A stretch of DNA of 21,102 nt, from positions 1 to 21,102 of the forward strand of contig JAVBQU010000002.1 in the NCBI GenBank assembly GCA_031548675.1, written 5' to 3'. This document shows positions 9,301-16,931 of this stretch, in pieces. Under the pieces are notes generated by a model. That model ran no database searches, had not been told where the DNA came from, and worked only from the letters and a program-made list of their open reading frames with translations. The translations under genes and the position numbers were made by a program. This stretch comes from JAVBQU01 sp031548675 (GTDB lineage Bacteria > Bacteroidota > Bacteroidia > Bacteroidales > P3). Each line of letters begins with the position of its first letter. Positions within the stretch are counted from its first letter, which is position 1.

Positions 9301-10049
9301 TAGACTTTTTAACAATTAAGGGTTTATCTTTGACATACGACTTGAGAAGGGTAAAAAATATAGCAATGAGTGCCAACTATACACTCCAATTTGCCAATGG
9401 TACAGGCTCTGATCCTACGTCTCAATTAAGTTTTGTTCAAAACGGATATCCTAACTTAAGAACACTTTCTCCTCTAAGTACTGACCAACGCCATATGATA
9501 AAAGTTGATCTTGATTTTAGATACTTTGATGGAAAAGATTATAACGGACCTATTATAAGAAGAAAAGTAACAGAAGGCGGAGTAGAAAAAGTAAAAGAAT
9601 ATAGAATATTCACTAATTCGGGTATTCACTTAACAGGACAAGCCGTTTCAGGAACTCCTTATACCAAAAGAGTAGGAGCTGTTGACCGCTTAATAAAAAG
9701 TGATATCAACAATGCTACCAATCCTTGGCAGTTTTATGTAAATGCCCGTATTGATAAAAATTTCCCATTCCTATTAGGAAAAGAAGGAGGAAAACGTCGT
9801 TTTGCAAACTTAGAAGCTTATGTTGAAATAATGAATTTATTGAATATTAGAAATATTCCTAGTGTAGATGCCGTGACAGGAAACTATAATGATGATGGAA
9901 GATTGGAAGATCCTAAATTCCAACCAACCATTAATGCACAAGCAGATCCTGTGTCTTATGTTCAAATGTATCAAATGTTTGTTAATGATAGTCCTTACAA
10001 TATTGCATTGCCTATCAGAGCAAGATTAGGATTTATTTTTAGCTTCTAA
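6339..10049 (+). CDS. TonB-dependent outer-membrane receptor with carboxypeptidase-regulatory-like domain
   Basis: 1236 residues. A signal peptide (1-21, cleavage likely after VFA) is followed by a CarboxypepD_reg-like beta-sandwich at about 25-107 (IQGTVTEKE..., TDIDGKYAF). A plug domain follows at about 125-230 (GDDLKKMPGRDVSSFVATMAG, IRGMRSDGQVYMVDGIKM, KYGEATAGVISIMTKGA). The rest is a 22-strand-type barrel, rich in aromatics, ending in IRARLGFIFSF with the C-terminal Phe typical of BAM-assembled barrels. Such proteins are energised by TonB-ExbBD and move a ligand across the outer membrane, or in SusC-like cases work with a surface lipoprotein. No SusD gene follows; a giant T9SS-type protein does, 35 bases downstream, so it does not look like a glycan utilisation locus. 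The barrel is long for a siderophore receptor and closer in size to SusC-like or protein-associated receptors. The substrate is unknown. Confidence 0.93.
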   Translation: MLKKLLCTFGILLSTTLMVFAQNSSIQGTVTEKENPGESIPSANVILTLDGKQISQTITDIDGKYAFRALEAGSYTIKITSMGMTPIIMSAVELRSGQSLIKDFQMEPDVKQTGPIIITGEKPVIEIGVTQVGATLSGDDLKKMPGRDVSSFVATMAGVGVGADGGQGAIRGMRSDGQVYMVDGIKMQGTSSVPKGAISELQLMVGGIPAKYGEATAGVISIMTKGASRTFGGSAELMTTEPFDRTNNNLLGFSLTGPIIKGKSKSKDEPALFGFFLSGEAGMSTSPTPRYDDFYRVKSDVKANLEQNPYILRQESNGAYNLKPATDYLRQEDFETFRYFTNAWNYNFKLAGKLDVRTSKSTNLTFGGQFNYGRNRNNGYGNQVLNAENASESVSRVSRIYGRFIHRIPDTSSNSLIKNVYYQISGGFTNSYSSTYSPEFGDDIFKYGHVGNYTTHSTPTFAPSSVWVKDKQTGDSVYYANAWVLTDWTYDTLVTYKPSTYNPGIAQWMQQYYSFFPVTNTPNGFYNSYEMLNLYGAILNGGGVPGSYTDASGNLLFSNVNAPQSTSYGYGNTNFFDFRIDVSGDIKGHQIELGINYDQRVSRSYNIGAYSLWTLMRQLQNRHIGQLDLANGWVVPGSQMDTVYYGLKDDGSQSTFDKNLREKLGMTNTTGIYTNKDWLDIDSYDPSTFSLNMFSVEDLLNSGNPVVGYAGYDAWGKKTKGQASFDDFFKTGSSRTISAASPVMMSGYIQDKFVFEDLIFQVGLRLDRYDNNTWVMKDPYLMYDAKTVGQVGGTHPGNIGNDYVVYVDDPTQANPTIMGYRSGSTWYNKNGIQIDDSELKTISGGSGEPTPYLSDPNVIRTKEKNFNAFKDYEPQTTLSPRLAFSFPISDEAVFIAHYDVMTKRPTNNAFPYMSYLYMEDKYTSAVLTNPDLKFERNTDYEVGFQQALGKEKIAALKFTAYYKEVRDLIQVSVVSGAYPKTYYTYSNLDFLTIKGLSLTYDLRRVKNIAMSANYTLQFANGTGSDPTSQLSFVQNGYPNLRTLSPLSTDQRHMIKVDLDFRYFDGKDYNGPIIRRKVTEGGVEKVKEYRIFTNSGIHLTGQAVSGTPYTKRVGAVDRLIKSDINNATNPWQFYVNARIDKNFPFLLGKEGGKRRFANLEAYVEIMNLLNIRNIPSVDAVTGNYNDDGRLEDPKFQPTINAQADPVSYVQMYQMFVNDSPYNIALPIRARLGFIFSF

Positions 10050-10084
10050 ATATTTTATTTATCGGAAAAGAAAACAATAAACCA

Positions 10085-13000
10085 ATGAAGAATATGATCA
10101 AAAAAATTATAGTTGTTACAACGGTCTTTCTTTTGGCTGTAGGAGCTTATGCTGAAAAGTATAAGTTTGAGACAAAACAAACTACTAACAAAGTAAGTAA
10201 AGCAAGCGAACGTTGTCGTGCTGCATCCAATAAATCGGATTTAGATTTGAACAATGTACGCACACGTATCAATACAGGAGGAGATATGTGGTGGGATTTG
10301 CAAAAAAATGCAAAGTATGAAGTTCCCAAGGGTTCAGGAAAAAATGCGATGTATGCTGCTGCCTTATGGATTGGAGGTCGCGACATTAATGGACAGTTAA
10401 AAGTTGCTGCTCAACGTTTTCGTCAAGTAGGTGTTGACTTTTGGACTGGTCCTTTAACAATTGACGGTACAGCCAGTATTACACCTGAAGAATGTGATAA
10501 ATGGGACAAGCATTTTAAAATGAGCAAAAAAGATGTAGAATATCATAGAGCTCACTACCAAGATCCGGGTTATGTTCCCTCAGAAGCAATAGCTAATTGG
10601 CCTTGGCAAGGAGATATTGATTTGGGACAAACCAGATTTTTAGCTCCATTTTATGATGCAGATAAAGATGACAGATACGATCCTAAAAAAGGAGATTATC
10701 CTTATTATGATTTTGATAACGAACTTTGTCCTACAAGCCATGTAGATAAACAAGGACGTCCTCTTCCTATTCCTTTGAAAGAAACAAGAGAAACTGCTGT
10801 AGGGGCAGGTCCCGGTGCAGTTCCTGTTGTTGGGGGAAAATTGGTGGATCAAGTACTTAAAGGAGATGCAACCTTATGGTGGGTATTTAACGATAAAGGA
10901 GATGTTCACTCAGAAAGTAAAGGAGAGCCTATTGGTTTGGAAATCCGTGCACAAGCATTTGCGTTTACGACCAATGATGAAATTAATAATATGACATTTT
11001 ATACCTATGAAATCGTCAACCGCTCAACCTATACTTTGACAGAAACTTTCTTTAGCCAATGGGTTGATTCCGATTTAGGAGAGCCTACTGATGATTATGT
11101 AGGTTGCGATGTTGAAAGAGGATTAGGATACTGTTATAATGGAAAAGCAATTGATGGACCTTCTCCTAAAGCGTATGAAGGAAACCCGCCTGCTATTGGA
11201 GTTGACTTTTTCCAAGGACCTTATTTGGACCCTGATGGAAGAGATAATTCACGGGTAGACGTAAGTTTATTATCGGAATCAGAAAAAGAACCATATTACA
11301 AGAGAGATAGTGCAGGAACCATTATAGAACCGAAAGTTGTTGATACATTTGCTGTTAACCAAGATGCTAATAAATTTAAAAGCAAATGGACTTGTGTAAA
11401 AGACGATCCAACAGGAGTAGGCGGAGCAGGTATTAATGGTGTAAACTTTGGAAATGGAATTGTAGATGACGAACGTTTTGGAATGAGGCGGTTTGTATAC
11501 CATAATAATGACGGATCAAACATTGGGGATCCATCAAATTATACAGACTATTATAATATGCTTAGGGGGATATGGAAAGATAATACACGTATGCGTTATG
11601 GTAAAAATGGACACAATTCACAAACAGGTTCCAGTGCATCAGAGTGCGATTTTATGTTCCCTCGTAAAAGCGATATCTGGGCATGGGGTATAGGTTGCGA
11701 TAAAAGTAAATCAGAATGGATAAGTGATGGTATGGGAGGTGGATATACTCGCGAATGGTCAGAAGAAACAGAACATAATGCTTACGGAGATAGACGTTTT
11801 ATGCAGTCTGCAGGACCTTTTACTTTGAAACCCGGAGCTATTAACTATATTACAGTCGGTATTCCATTTGCTAAAGCAGAATCGGGCGGTCCTATGGCTT
11901 CTGTAGATTTATTAATGCGTGTAGATAATAAATGCCAACAATTGTTTGATAACTGTTTTAAAGTTTTGGATGGTCCTCAAGCACCTCGTTTAGTGGTTAG
12001 AGAAATGGATAAAACACTTATTCTTTATATTGACCCTGTAGTTGGAACATCAGGAGACCCTGTAAAAGATAATGTAGAAAATTATACAGAAAAGGATATC
12101 AGCATTCCGGCTGTATATGTTACTTCAAATACAATAACCAAACATATTGATAGTACAAATGTAGGTGGTATTGTTTATTATAGAGATACTACTTATGTAG
12201 AGTCAACAGAAAAAAATGTAGATCAATTTTATCATTTTGAAGGTTATCAAATTTATCAATTAAGAACAGAAACTGTTTCTGTAGCAGATATAGGAACATC
12301 TAAAGATGCGGTACTGATAGCACAATGTGATATTAAGAATTTTGATTCATCAGGAAAAGCAATTACAAGACTGATAAACTACACAAAAGTAGATGGTATA
12401 GAAGGGTCGTTGGCTCCTGTTATAATGGCAGATGGTAGTAATTCAGGATTATTCCATACATTAAAAGTTACAGAAGATAAATTTGCAACCGGAGATAGAG
12501 CTTTAGTAAACCATAAAAAATATTATTTTGCTATCGTATCCTATGCTTATAATGAATGGATGCCCTACAATGGTAATTCAAGCCAGCCTGTTGGACAAAC
12601 TATAACTTATTTACGCGGACGTTTAGGACCTGATCGTGGAGAAAATAAACCTATTGTAGGTATTCCTCACAAAACAGAACCCGAACAAAACGGAACGCTT
12701 GTTAGAGCTTCATATGGAGACCAGCCACAGATTACACGTATTGAAGGACATGGAAATGGAGGTTTCTTGTTAGATTTAACAGATGAAACTATAAAAGATA
12801 TATTGTCACAACCAGCAGGACATCCTTATGCAGAAGAACTGACTTATAAGCAAGGTTATGGTCCTATCAATGTAAGGGTAGTTGATCCATTAAATGTTAA
12901 GCCCGGTAATTTTTATGTTGCATTTGATGTAAGAAATACAAATAATATCGATTCAGCATCATGGAAATTGTGGAGTGATAATGCAGCATTAGGATTAGAT

Positions 13001-14656
13001 ACAGTTAGATCTAATAATACAATTACTGTTGGAGGAGAGCAAATTGTTTTTGATTTGGGATTAGCCGTATCAATAACACAAGACCCTGATGTTTCATACG
13101 AAAAAACAGTTGAAGTTCAAGGAGCACCTATTCCTCCAAAAGTATGGGCAGTAAATAATAATGCAATTTTGGGTTCATCAATGGTATTTTCAGACAGCTT
13201 GAAAAAATGGTTGAGTGGTCTGCCCGATCAAGATGCAAATGCTAGAATGAACTGGATACACTCTGGAAATCAAAAAGCGAGTGATCCTAATGATTCTTAT
13301 GAAAAATTTGCGATAGAAGATTATGGCAATGATGCATACGGAACAACAATATTTATGGATGAGAATGCGCAATTTGAAAATATGCTTTCAGGTACGTGGG
13401 CTCCTTATCGCTTTGCCGGACTTGCTGTAAAATTTGGCGTTGATCCTACTCGTAACTTATCTCACATGCCCGGATTTTATACGCCTAATGTTGATCCTCC
13501 TACACCTAAATTGTATTCTAATACAACAGGTCAGCTATATTATAACATGTTAAATAATTTATATAGCGTAAGAGTTGTAATAACAAAAGATCAAAATAAT
13601 TGGACAAGATGTCCTGTTATTGAAATGCAATCGGATAAAGCTTTATCCGAAGGTAATGCAGACCAATTTAGTTTACGTAAAGCACCTTCTGTAGGGAAAG
13701 ATGGACAACCTGATGGTACAGGAACCGGAATGGGATGGTTCCCGGGATATGCAATTAACTTGGAAACAGGCGAGAGATTGAATATAATGTTTGGGGAAAA
13801 TTCTTATGAAACATCAGAAAATGGAGCAGATATGATATGGAATCCTACCACTGCAACTTCTTTCGAAAAATGGGGAGGAAATCATTACATATATATCATG
13901 GGAAGCAATGGAAATGTTAATATGAATGTAGGTGGAGAAGAGTCTGCTTATAGTTGTCCCGCTTATGATCAAGGAGCATGGATAGCTAGTAAGCTTAATA
14001 ATACATCACAGGCAAAAAACAAACCATCTGTATATGCCAATGTTATGTATGTTACAATGCCGATAATTACAAAAACAGAATATCTTTTTAAAGATCCGAC
14101 AAAAATGGCATCAGATGTAACAATTATGTTAAATGTAAGAAAGAAATACGATCGTTATTTCAATCACCCTGATGCAGTAAATCGTTATGGAGCTAGCAGT
14201 CCTAAAAATGCAAACTGGCCCTTATATAGATTTACGACAACTAATTTAGCAACTCAAACTAATGATTCAGAAGTTGCAAAATCAGCGTTGGATATGATCA
14301 ATGTAGTGCCGAATCCATATTATGCATTTTCGCATTATGAAACAAGTCAGGTAGATAATAGAGTAAGGATTGTAAATCTTCCACAACAATGTGATGTTTC
14401 TATATTTACTGTAAATGGAACTTTAATACGTCAATTTAAAGTTGATACAAGAAATGTGGATAAAGTAAATGTTTCTGATTTATCAGGTTCAAGATCTGGG
14501 GATCCGGTTACCTCTATTGATTGGGATTTAAAAAATCACGCTAATATACCAATAGCAGGAGGTTTGTATATTATTCATGTAAAATCACAAGCCGGAGAGA
14601 AAATTGTTAAGTTCTTTGCAGCTATGAGACCGACTGACTTGAGTAACTTTAAATAA
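10085..14656 (+). CDS. Giant secreted/surface protein with T9SS-like C-terminal domain, function unknown
   Basis: 1523 residues with a clear signal peptide (1-23, VGAYA cleavage region). An N-terminal block near 56-125 (NNVRTRINTGGDMWWDL, YEVPKGSGK, AALWIGGRD, LKVAAQRFRQ, DFWTGP) matches a family of large Bacteroidota surface proteins I recall as T9SS-target proteins of unknown function. A DADKDDRYD stretch at 191-199 fits a DxDxDxxxD calcium loop. Around residues 720-830 the EGYQIYQL and KKYYFAIVSYAYN segments look like fibronectin-III-like beta domains. The C-terminus (about 1401-1523) has VVPNPYY, beta strands ending in NGTLIRQF, IDWDLKN and GGLYIIHV, then GEKIVKFFAAMRPTDLSNFK. This follows the type A T9SS sorting-domain pattern, but with an unusual extra tail. 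No catalytic domain was recognised. It lies 35 bases after the receptor and 120 bases before the PorV-like gene. Confidence 0.88.
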   Translation: MKNMIKKIIVVTTVFLLAVGAYAEKYKFETKQTTNKVSKASERCRAASNKSDLDLNNVRTRINTGGDMWWDLQKNAKYEVPKGSGKNAMYAAALWIGGRDINGQLKVAAQRFRQVGVDFWTGPLTIDGTASITPEECDKWDKHFKMSKKDVEYHRAHYQDPGYVPSEAIANWPWQGDIDLGQTRFLAPFYDADKDDRYDPKKGDYPYYDFDNELCPTSHVDKQGRPLPIPLKETRETAVGAGPGAVPVVGGKLVDQVLKGDATLWWVFNDKGDVHSESKGEPIGLEIRAQAFAFTTNDEINNMTFYTYEIVNRSTYTLTETFFSQWVDSDLGEPTDDYVGCDVERGLGYCYNGKAIDGPSPKAYEGNPPAIGVDFFQGPYLDPDGRDNSRVDVSLLSESEKEPYYKRDSAGTIIEPKVVDTFAVNQDANKFKSKWTCVKDDPTGVGGAGINGVNFGNGIVDDERFGMRRFVYHNNDGSNIGDPSNYTDYYNMLRGIWKDNTRMRYGKNGHNSQTGSSASECDFMFPRKSDIWAWGIGCDKSKSEWISDGMGGGYTREWSEETEHNAYGDRRFMQSAGPFTLKPGAINYITVGIPFAKAESGGPMASVDLLMRVDNKCQQLFDNCFKVLDGPQAPRLVVREMDKTLILYIDPVVGTSGDPVKDNVENYTEKDISIPAVYVTSNTITKHIDSTNVGGIVYYRDTTYVESTEKNVDQFYHFEGYQIYQLRTETVSVADIGTSKDAVLIAQCDIKNFDSSGKAITRLINYTKVDGIEGSLAPVIMADGSNSGLFHTLKVTEDKFATGDRALVNHKKYYFAIVSYAYNEWMPYNGNSSQPVGQTITYLRGRLGPDRGENKPIVGIPHKTEPEQNGTLVRASYGDQPQITRIEGHGNGGFLLDLTDETIKDILSQPAGHPYAEELTYKQGYGPINVRVVDPLNVKPGNFYVAFDVRNTNNIDSASWKLWSDNAALGLDTVRSNNTITVGGEQIVFDLGLAVSITQDPDVSYEKTVEVQGAPIPPKVWAVNNNAILGSSMVFSDSLKKWLSGLPDQDANARMNWIHSGNQKASDPNDSYEKFAIEDYGNDAYGTTIFMDENAQFENMLSGTWAPYRFAGLAVKFGVDPTRNLSHMPGFYTPNVDPPTPKLYSNTTGQLYYNMLNNLYSVRVVITKDQNNWTRCPVIEMQSDKALSEGNADQFSLRKAPSVGKDGQPDGTGTGMGWFPGYAINLETGERLNIMFGENSYETSENGADMIWNPTTATSFEKWGGNHYIYIMGSNGNVNMNVGGEESAYSCPAYDQGAWIASKLNNTSQAKNKPSVYANVMYVTMPIITKTEYLFKDPTKMASDVTIMLNVRKKYDRYFNHPDAVNRYGASSPKNANWPLYRFTTTNLATQTNDSEVAKSALDMINVVPNPYYAFSHYETSQVDNRVRIVNLPQQCDVSIFTVNGTLIRQFKVDTRNVDKVNVSDLSGSRSGDPVTSIDWDLKNHANIPIAGGLYIIHVKSQAGEKIVKFFAAMRPTDLSNFK

Positions 14657-14688
14657 GCTATAGAAACAAAGAAATATTCAAATAATGT

Positions 14689-14738
14689 AACTTGCATGTG
14701 TTTTAAACACATAAGTAAAATTAAATCACATGCAAGTT
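14689..14738 (+). promoter_or_regulatory. Two mutually exclusive hairpins between the giant protein and the PorV-like gene
   Basis: Hairpin A pairs atgtgttt (14696-14703) with aaacacat (14705-14712). Hairpin B pairs aacttgcatgtg (14689-14700) with cacatgcaagtt (14727-14738). Both use 14696-14700, so the RNA can fold only one at a time. Neither is followed by a T run, so termination is doubtful. A role in mRNA processing or in setting different levels of the two gene products is possible. Confidence 0.5.
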
Positions 14739-14776
14739 CCATCTGACTAAATTAAAAATGACAAAAAAGTAAACAG

Positions 14777-15859
14777 ATGAAAAAATTTTACATATCATTA
14801 TTTTCGATAATCTTATTTTCAGTAGCAAGTTTTGCAGGAAATAAAGATCGCTCAGGACAAGCAGGAGCAGGCGAATTATTAATCAATCCCTGGGCTAGAA
14901 GTGCCGGATGGGGAGGGGTTAATACATCCAATGGAAAAGGGATTGATGCTCTGCACACCAATGTTGCCGGTTTAGCATTTGTGGATCAAACTGAAGTTTT
15001 ATTTTCATACACAAGTTGGTTGGGGGGTGCAAGTTTAAATAATTTTGGACTTGGAATTGCTCAAAAAATTGGAGAAGCAAATGTAGTATCATTATCCTTT
15101 GTAAATATGTCTGCCGGAGAAATAGCTACTACTACCGAAGATACTCCGGACGGTAATGGAGGGATTTTGAAACCATCAACCATTTATATTAATGCATCCT
15201 ATGCTAGAAAGTTTTCAGATAGGATATATGGGGGGATTAACTTTAAAGTGATTTCTACATCAACTACCGATATAGGAGCAACCGGAATAGGAATTGATGC
15301 AGGGATACAATACTTAACAGGGGAAAATGAAAATATGCATTTTGGTATTGCAGTAAAAAATTGGGGACCAGCTATGAGTTTTAAAGGTTCAGGAGATGAT
15401 TACAGAGCTTTTATTTTTAATCAACCCGATTATAGTATGACTATCGAACAACGTTCTGCTCAATTTGAATTGCCTACATGTATCAATATTGGAGCTGCCT
15501 ATGATTTTTTATTTAAAGATGAAAATGGAGAGGTAATTAGAGATGATAATAAAGAAGTTGTTAATAGAATTACAGTAGCAGCAAATTATACATCAAATGC
15601 TTTCTCAAAAGATCAAGCCATTATAGGTTTGGAATATGGATTTAGACATATCTTGATGGTAAGAGCAGGTTTTGTTTATGAACAAGGTATTTTCAATTCA
15701 ACAGATAGAACCACTGCACAAACAGGTTTGCATGCAGGTCTTACTTTGCAAACATATTTGGATAAAGATAGAGGATCAAAGATTTCTTTGGAGTATGCCT
15801 ACAGAACAACAAATCCTTTTGGGGGCATACATTCTATAGGAGCTAGAATCTCCTTATAA
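14777..15859 (+). CDS. PorV/PorQ-family outer-membrane beta-barrel protein
   Basis: 360 residues. A signal peptide (1-20, ending ASFA) is followed by GQAGAGELLINPWARSAGWG (27-46) and then GIDALHTNVAGLAF (55-68), the N-terminal pattern of the PorV/PorQ (UPF0164-like) family. Repeated amphipathic strands follow (for example LNNFGLGIAQKIGEANVVSLSFVNMS, IYGGINFKVIS, KISLEYAYRT), ending in SIGARISL as in outer-membrane barrels. PorV (LptO) is the T9SS shuttle protein that binds cargo C-terminal domains and hands them to the attachment complex. This protein is probably a paralogue serving the giant protein encoded just upstream, although a general PorV role cannot be ruled out. The family often sits next to such cargo genes. 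A strong intrinsic terminator follows 28 bases after the stop, closing the operon. Confidence 0.85.
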   Translation: MKKFYISLFSIILFSVASFAGNKDRSGQAGAGELLINPWARSAGWGGVNTSNGKGIDALHTNVAGLAFVDQTEVLFSYTSWLGGASLNNFGLGIAQKIGEANVVSLSFVNMSAGEIATTTEDTPDGNGGILKPSTIYINASYARKFSDRIYGGINFKVISTSTTDIGATGIGIDAGIQYLTGENENMHFGIAVKNWGPAMSFKGSGDDYRAFIFNQPDYSMTIEQRSAQFELPTCINIGAAYDFLFKDENGEVIRDDNKEVVNRITVAANYTSNAFSKDQAIIGLEYGFRHILMVRAGFVYEQGIFNSTDRTTAQTGLHAGLTLQTYLDKDRGSKISLEYAYRTTNPFGGIHSIGARISL

Positions 15860-15887
15860 CAGAATTTATATTTCTTATTTTTTTAAG

Positions 15888-15915
15888 AAAGACCCTTTTT
15901 TTAAAGGGTCTTTTT
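15888..15915 (+). terminator. Intrinsic terminator after the PorV-like gene
   Basis: aaagacccttt (15888-15898) pairs perfectly with aaagggtcttt (15903-15913) around a 4-base loop, and the stem runs into TTTTT (15911-15915). This is a textbook rho-independent terminator for + strand transcription. It insulates the export module from greA. Confidence 0.9.
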
Positions 15916-15948
15916 ATCTTAATAGAGCATACCTAAAAATCAAATTTT

Positions 15949-16422
15949 ATGTCAAAAATCAAATATTACACCAAGGAAGGTTTGCAAAAACTAAAAGAAG
16001 ATTTGCAACAGATGATTAGCGTGGAACGTCCTGCGATATCTGCACAAATTGCAGAAGCAAGAGATAAAGGCGATTTATCAGAGAATGCAGAATATGATGC
16101 CGCCAAAGAAGCCCAAGGCTTACTTGAGGCAAAAATAAGCAATCTGCAAACTTTAATAAGCAATGCACGTTTGATAGATGAATCTAAATTAGATACAGAT
16201 AAGGTTTTATTATTTTCAATAGTAAAAATCAAAAACCTGAAAACAAATAAAATCATGGAATATACGCTCGTTCCGGAGAGTGAAGCTGATCTAAAGCAGA
16301 ATAAACTATCAATAGCTTCCCCTATTTCAAAAGGATTGTTGGGTAGAAAGGTTGGAGATAAGGTTGAGGTAGAAGTGCCTGCTGGGATTATTCCATTCGA
16401 AATTATAGAAATTTCAAGATAA
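15949..16422 (+). CDS. greA: Transcription elongation factor GreA
   Basis: 157 residues, the normal GreA length. It rescues backtracked RNA polymerase by stimulating cleavage of the nascent transcript through the secondary channel. An N-terminal coiled-coil domain (about 1-75) carries the hallmark tip loop GDLSENAEYDAAKEAQ (41-56), with Asp42 and Glu45 expected to coordinate the catalytic Mg2+. The C-terminal FKBP-like domain (about 80-157) includes ISKGLLGRKVGDKVEVEVP. The ATG at 15949 lies 33 bases after the upstream terminator and gives the standard N-terminus (YYTKEGLQKLKEDL). The HIT gene starts 21 bases after its stop, so both are probably co-transcribed. Confidence 0.97.
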   Translation: MSKIKYYTKEGLQKLKEDLQQMISVERPAISAQIAEARDKGDLSENAEYDAAKEAQGLLEAKISNLQTLISNARLIDESKLDTDKVLLFSIVKIKNLKTNKIMEYTLVPESEADLKQNKLSIASPISKGLLGRKVGDKVEVEVPAGIIPFEIIEISR

Positions 16423-16443
16423 ATAATTAAATAGGAAATTAGA

Positions 16444-16839
16444 ATGTCTACAATATTCACAAAAATTATTCATGGAGAAATTCCTTGTTATAAAATAGCA
16501 GAAGATGATAAGTTTTTTGCATTCTTAGATATAAATCCCTTAGCCCAAGGGCATACTTTGGTCATTCCCAAAAAAGAAGTAGATTATATTTTTGATATGG
16601 ATAATGATGATTTGGGCGAGATGATGGTTTTTGCAAAGAAAATAGCGAAAGCTATCAAAATGGCTGTTCCATGTACAAAAATCGGAATAACGGTTATTGG
16701 TTTGGAAGTTCCGCATGCCCATATTCATCTTGTACCAATCAATCAGGTGCATGACATGGATTTTAAACGTGAAAAATTAAAATTTACACCAGAAGAATTT
16801 CAAGCCATAAGAACTAAGATTATTGAATTGATTTCATGA
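16444..16839 (+). CDS. HIT-family purine nucleotide phosphoramidase/hydrolase (Hint-like)
   Basis: 131 residues. The histidine-triad motif HAHIHLV (His91, His93, His95) is present, in the frame VPHAHIHLVPI. The N-terminus TIFTKIIHGEIPCYKIAEDD and the central FLDINPLAQGHTLVIPKKEVD are typical of the Hint branch. These small dimeric cytoplasmic proteins hydrolyse adenosine 5'-phosphoramidate-type bonds through a covalent nucleotidyl-His intermediate. Their physiological substrate is often unclear. It starts 21 bases after greA, and the greA-HIT pair looks like a two-gene operon. A 92-bp AT-rich gap with no obvious terminator separates it from the next gene. Confidence 0.94.
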   Translation: MSTIFTKIIHGEIPCYKIAEDDKFFAFLDINPLAQGHTLVIPKKEVDYIFDMDNDDLGEMMVFAKKIAKAIKMAVPCTKIGITVIGLEVPHAHIHLVPINQVHDMDFKREKLKFTPEEFQAIRTKIIELIS

Positions 16840-16931
16840 AGCTTTTGATTTATATAATTATTAGGTTGTCGAAAACGTGAATCCCTTGGTTGTGCATATG
16901 AAATTTTGAGCCTATTTAATTATTATAAAAC

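Noticed and set aside
6339..14656. SusC/SusD polysaccharide-utilisation pair
   Set aside because: The second gene has a T9SS-type C-terminus and no lipoprotein Cys or SusD-like features, and there is no glycoside hydrolase nearby.
15966..16460. 164-aa open frame on the minus strand
   Set aside because: It is antisense to greA, whose motifs are complete.
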